A stretch of DNA of 64,000 nucleotides. Source: Hanleya hanleyi. Taxonomy: Eukaryota; Mollusca; Polyplacophora; Lepidopleurida; Hanleyidae. Made by a program: the position numbers and the translations under genes. Location: contig JAVTVY010008188.1 in the NCBI GenBank assembly GCA_036873755.1, forward strand, positions 124,001 to 188,000, in the 5' to 3' direction. The stretch's first letter is position 1, and each line of letters begins with the position of its first letter. Under the pieces are notes generated by a model. It worked only from the letters and a program-made list of their open reading frames with translations. It was not told the origin of the DNA and made no database searches. Shown here piece by piece: positions 32,972 to 46,614 of the stretch.

Positions 32972-33198
32972 GAGGGGAGATTTTCTTAGTTAAGTACTAA
33001 CTCTTCTGACACATATTCCAGAGAAAAAAAATATTGATAAAAATCCTTTAAGACCGCGCACAAGCCCATGTCGTCTTGAAGACCGAAATTCCATAATATG
33101 TAGAACTAAAACGCGCGCATCGTTCTTTATGTTTGCCTCCGTTTCTACCTCATCCATAATATTATTTATTATTATTAATATTAAATACGGCGCATAAA

Positions 33199-34014
33199 TT
33201 GGATGAAACAAAGAGTGATCCTACTGTAGCACCTGAATTTAATGAAATCACAGAGGATCCGTTCAAACCCATATACGAACTAAGGAAGAAACACAAAAAC
33301 AAACCTATAATTTGTTACTTGAATATCAATAGTTTGAGGTACAAATTCAACGAGCTGGTAAATGTTCTCTCAAACCGTGTTATTGATATTCTGTTCATTG
33401 CTGAGACCAAACTTGACAGCTCTTTCCCAAACAAACAGTTTGAAATCGATGGATATAAGTTAGAAAGAAGTGACAGAAATTCAAATGGAGGAGGTATAGC
33501 CGTGTATTTCCGAGATGCTGTTCCCGCTCGGCTAAAACCTGATCTACAGTTTACGGCTACCGAAAGTCTTATCCTCGAGGTTCAGCTGAATAAAAGAAAA
33601 TGGCTTATTGCTGGTGCCTATAGGCCTCCTGCTCAGCCGAACTCCCTTTTCACTGACGACTTTTCCAAGACCATGGACAGGATGTATATGCACTATGACA
33701 ATATTCTGGTTTTGGGAGACCTAAATTATGATTTATTAGATTCTAATAAAGGGCGACCTTTAAAAGACATATGTGATGTATTTGATTTGAACAATGTGAT
33801 ATCAGGTCCGACATGTTTTAAAAATCCTGATAAACCAAGTCTAGACGATGTTGTTCTCACCAATGTGAAACACTTGTGCATAAATCCGCTAAACTTCGAT
33901 ACTGGCAGTAGTGATTTTCATAACATGGTTGGTGTTATGTTTAGGGAAGGAATACCCCCTTGCAAAAAACGTAAAATACAGTATCGAAGTTACAAGCTTT
34001 CTCAAGAAACCTAA
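33199..34014 (+). pseudogene. LINE AP-type endonuclease
   Basis: The frame shows the exonuclease-endonuclease-phosphatase series: LNINSLRYK, AETKLD, GGGIAVYFRD, AYRPP, LGDLNYDLL and the terminal SSDFHN (SD-H type). These carry the Asn, Glu, Asp/Asn and His catalytic positions. No ATG-initiated start is convincing; the frame opens at a TTG, consistent with 5' truncation. It goes out of frame just after 34000 and continues in a second frame (34032 onward, VCEVFDDIDEQYWF). It would nick the target for target-primed reverse transcription. Confidence 0.8.
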
Positions 34015-34276
34015 GTTATCTCCCCTTTCACGTGTGTGAAGTGTTTGATGACATTGATGAACAGTATTGGTTCTGTGAAAGTCTCATCACTGATACAGTT
34101 GATTCTCATGCACCGATGAAGACGAAATTCCTGAAGCCTCTGGGTGCACCGTTCATGAACTCAGATTTGAAAAAAAGGCTATCTACAAAAAGAAACAACT
34201 ATTCAATAAGTTCAAAATATGTAAATCCAACAAAAACTGGGATTCGTATAGAAAACAGAGAAACCTGGTCACTAAG

Positions 34277-36054
34277 ATGAGAAAACAATCCATTAAGAAG
34301 TATTTCACTGAACGCTGCACTGGGGGTGTTAAATCCAGTGATTTCTGGCCTACAATTAAACCTTTTATCTCTTCAAAAAATATTTCCTCTAGTAGTAATA
34401 TTATGCTTAAGGAAGGTGACCAGATAATCTCGAATCAAGACACTGTTTGTGATATCATGAATGATTACTATATAAATACTGCTAAGGATATCAAGTCTGG
34501 CGCAGTCAGAAACAATGTTCATCCCAGTGTTCAAGCCATTCATGAACATTTAGAAAATCCTTGTGATTTTAATTTTAGTCCTGTTAATGAGAAGACCGTC
34601 TCAAAGATTATTGACGGACTGTCGACCAGAAAAGCTACTGGTGTAGATAATATATCTGCAAAGATTATCAGAGCAGGCAGGGATGTTCTTGTTAAGCCCA
34701 TTACCAACCTGATAAATTACTCTATATCTAGCTCTAAATTCCCATCTCAGCTCAAGTCAGCCCAAGTTATCCCTTTATTTAAAAAAAATGACTCTCTAGA
34801 CAAAAGCAACTACAGGCCTGTAAGCATTCTGCCTACAATCTCCAAAATTTTCGAAAGGGTTTTACATGACCAGCTCTCCTGCTGTTTCGAAAATATATTT
34901 AATCCAATGTTATGTGCCTTTAGAAAAGGCTACAACTGTCAGACTACCCTGTTGAAAATTACGGAAGATTGGAGACGTGCCCTTGACCAAAATAAGTATG
35001 TAGCTGCTATTATGATGGACCTATCTAAAGCATTCGACTGCCTTCCCCATGACTTGCTGCTTGAAAAAATATCAGCTTATGGTGTTTCTAGCACAGCAAC
35101 TGTGCTATTGAAAAGTTACCTTGAAAATCGCAACCAGAGGGTCAAAATTGGCAACAATGTCAGTAAATGGGCACAAATTATCAAGGGGGTTCCCCAGGGC
35201 TCGATCCTGGGGCCCCTTCTATTCAATGTGTTTCTAAATGATATTTATTTCTGTGAAACTATTAGTTCTGTCCATAATTTTGCTGATGACAACACAATCT
35301 CTTATGCAGATGAAAACTTTGAAAAAATGATGAAAATAATCACTCAAGATCAATTATCACTACCTGGTTCGAAAACAATGAAATGAAAGCTAATATGGAA
35401 AAATACCAGGCTCTGTCCATCGGACATAAAACGCGCAGCAAATGTCCTGCGTTTCTTATAAATGGCGTAGAAATCAAATGTGAAGAAACTGTCAAATTGC
35501 TCGGTGTCAACATAGACAGTATGTTAAATTTTAGTGAGCACATTTCTGTTATATGCAGAAAAGCATCACAGCAGCTGAGCGCTCTCAAACGTATGAGCAG
35601 GTATTTAGATATTCAAACAAAACTTGCCATTTACCACTCCTTTATCATATCAAATTTTAATTTCTGTCCGCTTGTCTGGCACTTTTGCAATTTGAAGAGC
35701 TCTAAAAAAATGGAAAAAATCCAAGAGCGTGCTCTTCGTTTTGTATACACCGATTTTAATAGTGATTATGCTGTTTTACTTAGAAAGGCAAATCTCCCCA
35801 GTTTACATGTCCGAAGACAACGCCTTATGGCTTCAGAGGTTTTTAAAAGCCTTCATAAACTAGGGCCCGAAATTTTATCTCAAATGTTTACTCTTATGCA
35901 CCCAGCCTATAATTTTAGAAATGAAAACCGTTTCATTTTACCTAGAGTCAAGACAACTAGATACGGCTTACGCTCTTTTACTTATGCTGCATCCAAACTT
36001 TGGAATGAACTCCCTAATGAATTTCGGATATGTGAAAAATATGAAGATTTTTAA
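34277..36054 (+). pseudogene. LINE reverse transcriptase and C-terminal region
   Basis: Reverse transcriptase motifs are in order: SNYRPVSILPTISKIFE, MDLSKAFDCLPHDLL (about 35015), KGVPQGSILGPLLFN (about 35185) and the catalytic FADD box (about 35279). The frame stops at 35386 and the thumb and C-terminal domain continue in another frame from about 35383 (GVNIDSMLNFSEHI, RYGLRSFTYAASKLWN). A Cys-rich end (CTCSVC) lies in a third frame near 36085. The copy cannot give one complete protein. Confidence 0.8.
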
Positions 36055-36290
36055 AAGAATATTGTCTAAATGGAACGGCGCAAATTGCACCTGTTCCGTT
36101 TGTAGGTAATTTTTATCGCTTTGATGCATGTCTTCTATCCGATTTTCTTCTTTTTTTACATATTGTATATTTCTATTACTCTTTTCTAGTCGATTTAAAT
36201 AGCTCATCTGAGCTAGTGTTACAATGTTTACTATTGTATCGACTTAAAATAAAGTTTGTCTATGTCTATATGTCTATGTCTATTTAATGT

Positions 36291-39059
36291 GTCCTATTTT
36301 GGGGGTTTATTTCAACCATTGCACTTTGATCCATCCTAAAATCAGATCCAAGATGAAATAAAAAACGAGGAATATATTGTAAGAATCTGAAATTTCAAAT
36401 ATTGTTGATAAGAATATGAGAGGATATCAGCGAGCATATTTGAAAATAATATTTTCACAAACCGTTCCACTTAAATTCAAATTACTCAGATGTAGTAAGT
36501 AGGGAAGATTGAACTTAACAAAAAATCCTAGCTTCCAGATTGAAATGCTTTCATAAAATATTTAACTTTGCTGTCTGAGTTTAATTATTGCGATTCGATT
36601 GAGCAAAAACTGATCGGATATCCAAAAACTGTGATACTAGATTTAACCTCTGACATATACAAATGATACTAGATTTAACCTCTGACATATACAAATGATA
36701 CTAGATTTAACCTCTGACATATACAAATGAAATACAGTGGGTATTAATCAGAATATGCCAAAAGATATAGTAATATGGTTTTTACTGTACGCTCTATTAT
36801 CTGGTATCGGGGCGGTCGGTCAGTCTTTATGTGGAAACTTTACGTTAAATTTTCATTATTTTATTTCGAAACTATTATACTATTACAGTTTGAGCATTTT
36901 GCAAAGTTACAGTGAAAACTACAATAAACACTACAGCTAAAAATGCAAGTTAAGTGCGAAAGAAGTATTATTTTCCGAATTAAAAAAAGACACGTGACCT
37001 AACGGCATTTCTCAGTCAGCGCGGAATAGAATGGGTTCACTGTGAAGCTGTGGAACAGCTGCACGTGAACTGGCACGCGGGGACTATTTTGGTAGCAGAC
37101 GGCTCATCGCTGCACCATGTAGTGTATGTTTCATAAATAGATCATATGTACATGTACAGTAAATGCCAATAGTAACGGCCTCCGGGTAAGTAAAGTAACA
37201 TCTAGCTTATCTTCGCTGAGATCTCGTAAATGCAGTTTGCAAGAGAAAATAAGTCATCTAGCCCGCGCTTAGTAATTACAGATGGCTTAAATTAAGGTCA
37301 GCATACCAATGTACCGCACCGTACCAAATATGCATGCACATGTACTACTCGTATGCAAAGATAGGGGTGCACTATAAGTTTATATTACGGTCGATATAGA
37401 CAAGTGAAGAAGTTTGTTGGATGCTTAGAAGCATTAGGAAATAGCATACCAGTTGGGAGCAGAAGCTCAGGTAAGACCTTTTGAATTTTTGGGGAATTTA
37501 TTCGTTCTGCATATAAAGTACTCTATGTTGGGAATGGTTCAGTCCAACGGTACAATCAATTACATAACATGTTAAGGAACGACTTGCAATAATTTTAAAT
37601 TTCCAATTATTGTTAAGGATAACATATAAAGTGTGCTTGTTTTCACGATCAGTGTGCCTTGATTCTTGCAAAATGTATGGAATTTCTTAGCCTTATTTAA
37701 TCTCTTATAATTGTTTGAATACATCTCTTGGTGGATTGTTACCCAATGCATTTCCAGACGGAGCTATTTCTGGCCATATTATTATATTTATTAATTTGTT
37801 AAATAGGTGTGGCTGATCCAGTATCCAGATCATCGCTTCATTAAAACTTCAAGGAGAATCCGAAAATGAAAGATACCGTAGTTTCCCTCGGATATGTCCA
37901 GTGACTGCCCCCTCCCCCCCATCCAACCAACCAACAAACACCCTCCCCAGCCTCCCCGCCCGGTCGCGTATTCCCAGATGATAATACCGCTCAATTCTCA
38001 CCTTGTAACCAGCTCCTCTATTCTGATTCCATACATTCACATGTCACGCGGAGGAAACTTCTGAAATAGGTTTATCAAAATTCGTTTACAGTGAGGTGTA
38101 ATTCTCAGTACACTAATTTGGCCTGAATTACAAAACGACGGACGTCCCGTTATGAAATTAATTTAAGGAACAAATCATTATGACAAAGATAACTCCTTAC
38201 GATAAAACGATGATCATGGTCATTAGCAGTAACGAGTTGCAGCTAATTTTTATTATTGAAAAAGATAGACCTACACTTATCCTACAAGTATGTTATCCAG
38301 CTTTCCCTGCTGTATCGCATATTGTGTTTTCATTACTCGTGTATTTTTTCGTAGAAGTTGGAAAATAATCGTTACCGCTATCACGAATGTCGAATTTATT
38401 TTGGTAAAAACAAGCATATAGAGTGCGGTACAAAGACCGTATTTAGAACGTTCTGACTTCTCTAACGCCTTCCGTACATTCCAAAGCGCTGACGGCGATG
38501 TTGTGAGATTACGAAATAGTTGGTGAATTCAGAGCTACATGTATAACCGCAACTCCACCTTGTATCCTTTTCGAAATATCAATTTTCAATATATGCAAAA
38601 ACACAAAAAAGCAAAAAAAAAAATAAATAAATAAAATAAAAACACTGCTCCACCGGAAATAAGTGTTCACATAGAAATGACTTTTACGTGCCTATAACAT
38701 GCATACAATATATGACATGCTCATGGCACCTGTTTGTCATCTCCTACTGTCAGGTGTTACACCGCCAATGGGATAATGCGACAAAACTTGTATCAGAATA
38801 GGCAAATTATGACTGGTGATGACTAAACGGCCCAGCCGGTCCTTGAAAGTGGCATGAACACATTTTACTGTTTTGTTTACATAGTGGATTCAATGTAATA
38901 ACTATTTGTTGTGCCAGGCCAACTGCACCAGGAGTGTACATAACAATTCGATTTTATTGAAAGCGGAAAGGAAAATTATGACATATATCGGAACAATCAC
39001 TCCGCATGATTCAACAGCTGGACCAGTTCATGACCAGGGACTGGCAACCTAACAAATAT
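36291..39059. other. intergenic; 32-bp repeat and A-rich tract
   Basis: Three perfect copies of a 32-base unit (GATACTAGATTTAACCTCTG...) lie at 36632-36727 and an A-rich tract at 38605-38642. No gene is supported. Confidence 0.5.
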
Positions 39060-40560
39060 GAAACTAATTGGAGCTGCGAGCAGCAGCTAACGTGGATCAG
39101 CGCCTAGTACACAGTGCCTTTGGTGTGCAGGTCTATGTCAGAATGTGGCCGCCAAACCGTTAAGCTAATCAACAGTATTTTGCTTTCATTGCAACAGACC
39201 ATGGCCTTCATGATATATCGCAGCAGCTTAGAAAATCTGTACCTAGCAAGTTTCAAGAGAAAAAAACACTTGCGAAATAGAAAAAAAAAAATCACAAAAT
39301 TCAAGATGGCGATCAAACCACGCGACTTGGGAGATATTTTGACATATTCGTGATCGCCATATCATATTACATATATTTTATAATATTTTCCATCCAAATC
39401 CGTTACTTCAAAATCCGACAATTTTGATTGGTCAATGGCAGCCAACTTTTTTCCATGCAGAAACTTTCTAAATAGAATTTGAGAGACCTCGACCCATTGA
39501 GCATCTGTACCAAGTTCAGCATCAATCGATGCAGTGGTTTCATAGAAGATCTTAGAAGGTTTGGGGTTCGATCCACTGTGGCCGCCAAACCATTTTGTCA
39601 ATCAACAATATTTGCCTTCAGTGCAACAGATCCCGGCCTTTCCGATATGTCGCAGTAGCCCGAAAATCAGTATCTATTAGGATTCAATAGAATAAACCAT
39701 TGCAAAATATTCTCAAGTTTTTCATAAAATTCAGGAAGACGGCCAAACCACGTGACCAAGGGGCAAAAGTTTCGCATAATTGTGATCGCCATATCATACA
39801 GCATATATTGTATCAGTTACTTCAAAAGCAGACATATTTGATTGGTCGATGACAGTCATCTTTTTTTCATGCAGAAAGTTTCTAAATAGACTATTAAGGG
39901 AGCTCGACTCATTGATCCTCTGTGCCATGTTTGGCATCAATCGGTTCCGTGGTTTCAGAGGAGAGGATCTCAGAAGCGTTGGAGATAAATAAAATATGAC
40001 CGCTAAGTCGTTCAATCGATCAACGGTTTTTACTTTCTATGCAACAGACTATGACCTTCCCGATACGTCACAGTAGACTAGAAATCTATGCCTATCAAGG
40101 CTCAAGAGGTGTAAAGTTTTGTACAAAATTCAAGATGGCTGCCTAACCACTTGACCTCTGAACAATTTTGTTGCATATTCGTGATCTCCATATCGTATAA
40201 CATATATTTCATAACTTTTTCCGTCCAAATCCGTTGCTTGAAAATCCGATCATTTTGATTGGATGATGACGGCCATCTTGGTCCGCGGAGAAAGTTCTAG
40301 GAGATACTTTTCATAGGACTGAATCCGATGATCATGTGTACCAAGTTTCGCATCAATCGGTTTAGAATTAGAAGATTTAGAAGATCTTTGAAAGTTTTAA
40401 GCTAAATTCATTATGGCTGCCAAGCCATCTGCCCAATCATAGTCAACTTGGTATATACACTGGATCACATCCACCAGAAAATAACCTTGAAGTTTGGGCT
40501 TAATCCGTCTCATCGTTCTTGAGATATCAGTAACACAACATTATGTGAAATGATAATAAT
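39060..40560. repeat. degenerate satellite of about 430 bp
   Basis: Landmarks recur at about 420-440-base spacing: GTGGCCGCCAAACC (39141, 39580; eroded near 39994 and 40411), CGTGATCGCCATATC (39350, 39782; eroded near 40180) and CATCAATCG(A/G)T. Roughly three and a half diverged units are present. Frames inside are short and not conserved. Confidence 0.7.
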
Positions 40561-40675
40561 AAGAATCCGAGCGATTTCAAAAGGCGATCTCAGTCCTCTG
40601 GTTCTGGTCTCCCGCTGCAAAATTGATAGATCCAATATATCAGAAACATTCAATCAGAAACGCACGTTACAAACG

Positions 40676-41155
40676 ATGAATGTGAAACTTGGTACACACG
40701 TTTCTTATGATTAGAGAATATGCTTGTGTTATTTTTGAGATGAAATATTATTTTTTGTACAAATTATAGCAAATGATATGGTGTTTTGTTGAGCAAAGGT
40801 GCACAGGTATATCTGCACATAGAAGTTTGATAAAATTGTCAGCTGTGACTGGATGATTATGAAACTTGATACACTTGTTTCGCATGATTATAATATGTTC
40901 CTGCGCTATCTATGACATGAAATATTACTTTTTTTTCCAAATTATGGCAAATCATATTTTTCTTTTTGTTGTTAGCAAAAGTGCCCAAGTACACCTGCAC
41001 ATACAAGTTTGCTGCAGTTTTCAGCTGTCACTGGATGATTATGAAACTTGCTACACATGTTTCTTATGATCAGAAGATGTACCTGCGCTATTTATGAGAT
41101 GAAATATTAATATTTATCCAAATTATGGAAAATGATAAGGTTTTTTGTTTATCAT
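40676..41155. repeat. tandem repeat of about 182 bp, 2.6 copies
   Basis: GGATGATTATGAAACTTG, CACATGTTTCTTATGAT and GAGATGAAATATTA-type blocks recur at about 180-base spacing. Confidence 0.75.
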
Positions 41156-43329
41156 GAAACCCTGCATTCCCACTACATCATATATTATAGAAATAAATTA
41201 TTCATATGCATACATGTATTATCCGGAAAAACAATTATACTTCCCATTATACAATTAGAATGACTTGTTACGTCTAAAAGATAATTGAAAAAACGCAACA
41301 GAAAGCTTTTGTGAAATCGAAGATTAACAATCAAATATTTATTTACAATACTAAAACCATATACAAATTAAGTTAGGTCAATACAGCAAATAAATGAAAT
41401 ATAGTCTTACTGTTCAATGCTATACCGGTGTATCTCTACAGTCCGTATTAACGTGCAAATCTCTATGCAGTCCGTGCCGACACGCAGAAATCGCGTTCCT
41501 ATATTTTTATAGTCCACATCGCTCAGCTGTTGTCCAGTTTCCGTCAGTTCAATCACGTTGATAATACCTCGATCAAACACACAAGAGTAATCCAACAGGA
41601 ATATACAACCCAGCAGTCAGTAATCTCAGGCGAAGGTAATGTCCAATAGCACAATCTAATGCACCCACATAAAAGCCATTTGAATCTATCCCTCGATCAC
41701 TGAACGTCCGGCTATTTATACTCTATCGAGCATTCGAGATTATTCTATCAAATCAAGAAGCCTCCACCGGTACAGCAATGCCGTATGATTTTAACCCAGA
41801 TACGATCACAACCGCTTCTATAGCTCCAAATAATTAACCCATATAACAGTATGCATACAAGCGTATAGGTGTGCAGATGGCGCTGTGTAGATGTGTAGAT
41901 GGCGCTGTGACCCAATTACCATCATAATACGGGTCTCTTCGTAATTCGACCATTTGCAAATATGATAAATCGGTCAGGAGAGCTTCGAGAGAATTCTATG
42001 ATTATAATCACATAATACGTAGCTCTATTATTCTAGAAATGTCCACAGTGTCTAATTTGATACTGCAATACCATGTCAGACTGTAGTCCAGAGTCGAGGG
42101 GTTTTAATAGCAGCGCTTCATGTTTTACATGGTAGCAGTTCAGGTTAGTTGCCAGGATATTTAATATCTTCAATATGAAAATTTCAAAGTAAGTAACTTT
42201 CGTTAAATGTAATATTTCAAATGTAACATATAGCTTGACATATTAAAAAATATACTGCTCTCGATAACTGGCTGAAGACATGGTTGTACATGTGCCAATG
42301 TCATCAAAGAAGATAACCCTGTGTGAAGGATGTAATAGCATACAACATCAAATCCCAATCTCTGAGTAGGGTTAATCTCCCGATGTACCTCGTCATTGAT
42401 CTCTGCATGATGCCACTTATTATGTATCCCTGGACCCAAACAGGATCTTACAAACCTAATGTACATATACATGTATATGCCAAATGTCGAGGAATCCTCA
42501 TCAAACTACATAAATGCAAGGATAATTCATTTCACACAGCTATATATGTGTGTGGCCTTTAGATTTCGATGTAAACACCATGTTCGTGTCTGATGACAAA
42601 AGATGTTTCCATGCTCACATTTGAAACGAAGGGGGCTTTTTTTTGTATGGAAAATGACCGAATCCTCTCCCCGTGCTTCATATTATTACACGTACACTAG
42701 TACTATTGTCGAAAAACATTTATCCGCTGTTTCCACTCAATTGTCCTTTAAGCGGCCCAGTTATTCTTAATTATTTCCTAATTTTCTCCTAATTATATTT
42801 GGCTAGGGTTTTTTTACTCTTTGACATTTCATATCAATTATGAAGGCTGTAGTAAAATAATAGACCAATTCGGATTGTGATTAATTGAGAATGCAACTTT
42901 TATGACGAGATATACTATATATTCGGAAAACTAATAAACGGATGTATTGATACGTAAACTTTTTTTCCCTTACTTCACCCACAATAGGGATGCGTGCCCA
43001 GGACTGTGATGTTCCACTTGCAGGACGGTTGATGTATTGGTCACTTCAATTACACCAGCTGTCAGTTAAGGTGTATTGCGGATGTTGTTCATGTGAATGG
43101 ACTGTTGACACCCTTCTATAAGTTACAGTATATTAAAGTTAACACCCCTCAGTAAACTGAACATACACAAAGCATATTAGTCTTAATTAATGCAATATTA
43201 ATACAAATATTGTGAATATTCTCATGAAAATGGTTTAAAGCGTTTAGAAATTTTGCAAATATTTGGTAAACAGTGTCTCAAACGAAGGTCTTCAAACGCA
43301 AGTTCAGAAACGTTTACCCGTATCTGGCT
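41156..43329. other. intergenic, nothing recognised
   Basis: AT-rich; a small GATGGCGCTGTG duplication near 41877-41910. No gene, RNA or element that I can support. Confidence 0.5.
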
Positions 43330-43900
43330 TGGGCTTTTTAGACCTGTTCACCCCAAATTATTTTTCTTACCGCTTGATCTTGGGATCTGAAACTCACCAC
43401 ACTATCTTTGGGACAATCTCTACAAGATGGCAGCTTTGATGACGTCACCGTGACATTATTTTCAAAAGGCATTTTTATCGATTGTTTTTATCGAATTATT
43501 TATTGATGTAATTTCCTCGCAAAAAACTGCATGATATATCAGCAAATAATAATCTGATGAGAAATAGACTAGTCTTCACTCCACTTTTTTCTTGCGGAAA
43601 AGCAGGAAAGTTGAAGAAAAATGAAGAAAACATCACTCTTCTGGTACCGCATATGGCTGTCATTTTTAATTTACTAAAGATTGTCTACTCAGAGGTGTAT
43701 GCAAATAGGCTCAAATTGGTCTCAATATGATAAGCTACAAAGTCACAGGTTTGGCGTTCCGGATAGGGGGTTGAAATTTTAGTAGTAGGGAAATAGTTTT
43801 TTTAATGTATTGGCAAGAGAAAATATATGTACACAATATGTCAAAGTTCTAGCTCGATTGCGTTATGATTATAGTTATAACATGAAATTGAAGTCCGCAA
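43330..43900. repeat. diverged inverted copy of the 47.4-kb MITE
   Basis: The block AAGATGGCAGCTTTGATGAC, a GACGTCACCGTGACA site, a GCGGAAAAGCAGGAAA-like block and GATAAGCTACAAAGTCA correspond in reverse complement to 47500-47930. Ends are not clear. Confidence 0.5.
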
Positions 43901-43907
43901 TATGCGC

Positions 43908-44011
43908 TATTTTGTAAAAAAAAGGGGTCTAAATCCTTTTAATCCAAGGGATCCTTCGTGTCTGAATGTGTGTTCAAATGACTCGATTTAGACCTTTTTC
44001 ACAAAATAACA
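43908..44011. repeat. imperfect hairpin
   Basis: TATTTTGT-A-rich-GGGGTCTAAAT is inverted relative to ATTTAGACCTTTTTCACAAAATA about 50 bases on. Confidence 0.45.
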
Positions 44012-46041
44012 CAAAGCACTTATATTTTCTCTTGTCGTTACATTAAAAAAACCCCAATCATTTTCAGGACATTTTACGTATACATGTAGGTCAAAATGCC
44101 GCCTTATTGTACCGTCTCCTTTGTAAATCGACGCATGGTAACATGTAATACCTGGAAAGCGCAAAAGTAAGAAAGCTAATACTATATAACCCACGCCATA
44201 CCACAATAAGTAAACCACATACATTATTTTATGTCTTTATGGTACATATACTATAGACATAACTACGGCATAGAAACAGATGCTTCTCAACCTTCTTCGA
44301 TTCTGACACATACTGAATGTAAGCATACCGCAAGTTGGATACATCTCCGGCAGTACTATACACTGGTAAACTGTTTTCTCTGGCCTAGCGCCTGACATAA
44401 CAATCACCAAGAAGAGAATACCGTATATTACCGTACCGGTACTACAGTCCAGATATCGATAACGGAGTCAATTAGATCAGGATAGGGAGAACTACCGGTA
44501 CCTTTCTAAAATGGAGGTAAAGTGTCATTTTGGCTTAATAACTTTTGATTTATTCATCAGTCTTAGCTTATATGTTGTAGCATGTCGTAAATTTACAGTC
44601 ATTTGTCCAATGGAATAGTGCATAATCTACAAAACATGTCTATCAGTGTGCATCTTAAATAGACGGCATTCTTTAAAAATACTATCCGATGTGGGATGCG
44701 CATGTCTATAGTTCGATATATTCTTCACATGTATTCTTGATTTTATTGAGCAAAAAACGACCTATTCTACCTCCAATTTAGAGAAATAGTTCACAGGAAA
44801 TAAGTTCACTGGGAATCAAAGTAGAGTATTTTTAGGTCTTCGCCTAAGTCGACATGTTAAAAGGAACGACAGAACCAATTGCATACCGGTATCAACTGGA
44901 AAATGTCGGCTTGGCAAACTTGCTCCAGGAACCATGTCGAAACAATGCGGAAATTGCAGCTTAAAAAAGGAAATTCTCGACAAATAAGGTACCATTCAGA
45001 CAGCGTAGAGACAGCCCATTAACAATATATCATTTTCCGTCCACATCTTCACTAAATCACCCATGTTTTTCTGAAAAATTCAAAGCTTGAGAATTGTAAA
45101 AATATAACAATTCCTAAAAAGTGCCACTCAGGCAGTATGAGACAGGCCCAGAAACATCACACCATTCCCTGTTCATTGGACACATTTGTTTTGCAGAGAA
45201 AAAAAAAAAAATATCAGAGTTTCACTGAAATATTTCAAGATTAAAATTATTAAGGCACTTTGAGGTACGGGATATGGTCTTGTAGAATCGTATATTCTAT
45301 CTTAATGTGTCCCGTGCCTTTCTAGCCTTGGTTAAACCGTTCGTTTCGACGATCATTTTGCATTTGGTCTTGATACCGTCCACAGGACGGCATAAGGCTT
45401 GCCTCTCTTTACTTGTGTGTGTGTGTGTTGTTGGAGGCGGCGAGGGGAGAGATCGCATATGACATAGATGTGAACAAAGTGTTAAGGTCGGCTTATTTTG
45501 ATTTTCGAATTCTTAGAAACATTGCAACAGTGTGGATGGAAACTTATATATTTATCCAATGGGCTATCACATCGCCTCCTGTGTAGAATTTGGCTAGAGA
45601 TTGCAATTTTCTATTTAATTCTCCCGGTTTACTCAAGGCAATACGGTGACCTATATTACCAATACAGGTTATGCGTGAAAAAAATATTCCTTACTTCGTT
45701 TGACGTGGGGGACACACACTTAAAGGGTTATTTCAACAATTTACGAGTAAGTTTCAACACTTTAGTTTTACGTGTGTAGTAGTGTCTCGTTCCCGTAGGC
45801 TTTTGGTTATTGAAACTATCAAGGAACTGTATAGCCAGGCGATGTGTAGCCTAATAAATGGTCTCTCATTTTTTCAGTCATTATTTTTACATACCGGTAC
45901 CAGATGAACATGGAGATTACGAGATGACTTTCGGATGTTTGGAAAGACAGAAGTGAACCCAGAATTATTCCACCAGCTGTCTACAAGTGGATATAGATTC
46001 ACTTACAACAATCCGGACGAGAAAGAAGTTCACTAGACAAA
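44012..46041. other. 5' flank of the dispanin-like gene, nothing recognised
   Basis: No coding exon is evident. A (GT)n tract lies at 45414-45428. The 100 bases before 46042 probably hold the 5' UTR; a possible acceptor TTTTTTCAG lies near 45870. Confidence 0.4.
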
Positions 46042-46614
46042 ATGTCAGGCAAGGTCACCACCAAGGAGATAGACTTTGGGAATCCTTGGGAACGTATGTC
46101 AGACCAAGAAAATTCTGATGATTTGGATGAATGCACTTGTACTCTGTCTGACGATGAGAAAGTACAACAGAACCTCGCAGGCACATTAGTGATCTGGGAT
46201 CCAGAGAAAGATTACAAGCCGGAACCGGAACCGGAAGTGGAGATTCGTATTCCAGAAGCGGAAGAGACTTCCGTTATTTTGGTTCCCCCTGAGGCCGATA
46301 AAGGAAAACTACCACAGCAGGCGCATCCTACAGTTCATGACCCCACCGGTAAAATTCCGGACACGCACGCTGCTTTAGCTTGGTTGGTGACTTTGTGCTT
46401 CAACGTTCCAATCGGCATAGTAGCCATTTGCATGTCCATGAAAGCTACCAGTTTATATTTAGATAACAAACAAAAGAGTGGGAAAAGGTGGACTCGCCTT
46501 TCCCTTGTGGTGAGTTTGTTCGGAATTCTGACTACAGTCCTCGTTGTTATGGGTGTTATACTATATTTAGCCGTTTCTGATGCAGCGTCCAGGAAGAAAC
46601 TCGGATATGGATAG
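46042..46614 (+). CDS. CD225/dispanin-like two-pass membrane protein
   Basis: Encodes 190 residues. The N-terminal 105 are acidic and Pro-rich, with an EPEPEPEVE stretch, and probably cytosolic. Two hydrophobic segments follow (about residues 110-133 and 152-177), joined by a short basic loop (NKQKSGKRW). The first helix carries ALAWLVTLCFNVPIGIVA, matching the CD225 signature (T-L-C-x2-P-x-G-I-x-A) of the dispanin family that includes IFITM and PRRT proteins. It has a basic C-terminal tail (RKKLGYG). Family members act in membrane fusion and trafficking; the role of this one is unknown. ATG 46042 is the first Met of the frame; coding lies in one exon here. Confidence 0.75.
   Translation: MSGKVTTKEIDFGNPWERMSDQENSDDLDECTCTLSDDEKVQQNLAGTLVIWDPEKDYKPEPEPEVEIRIPEAEETSVILVPPEADKGKLPQQAHPTVHDPTGKIPDTHAALAWLVTLCFNVPIGIVAICMSMKATSLYLDNKQKSGKRWTRLSLVVSLFGILTTVLVVMGVILYLAVSDAASRKKLGYG

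Larger units (their letters stand above)
30915..33047. mobile_element. Kolobok-like THAP transposon, degraded
   Basis: Ends AGGATTTTTATCAATATTTT and its inverted counterpart are flanked by TTAA (30911-30914 and 33048-33051). Inverted similarity extends about 110 bases. TTAA duplication combined with a THAP domain gene fits the Kolobok superfamily. The related sequence at 29525-29545 gives the uninterrupted target site (CATCTTAAGACCGCGC). The interior holds two short coding remnants and Penelope-type hammerhead repeats, and no complete transposase. Confidence 0.65.
33095..36290 (+). mobile_element. CR1/Jockey-group LINE, decayed
   Basis: Endonuclease and reverse transcriptase regions in order are followed by a short 3' UTR with AATAAA (36248) and a TCTATG-type microsatellite tail (36255-36290). 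There are at least four frame disruptions (near 34010, 34170, 35370 and 36045). The 5' end abuts sequence shared with 29580 (TTCCATAAT), so the copy seems 5'-truncated. Clade assignment is by motif recognition only. Confidence 0.8.
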
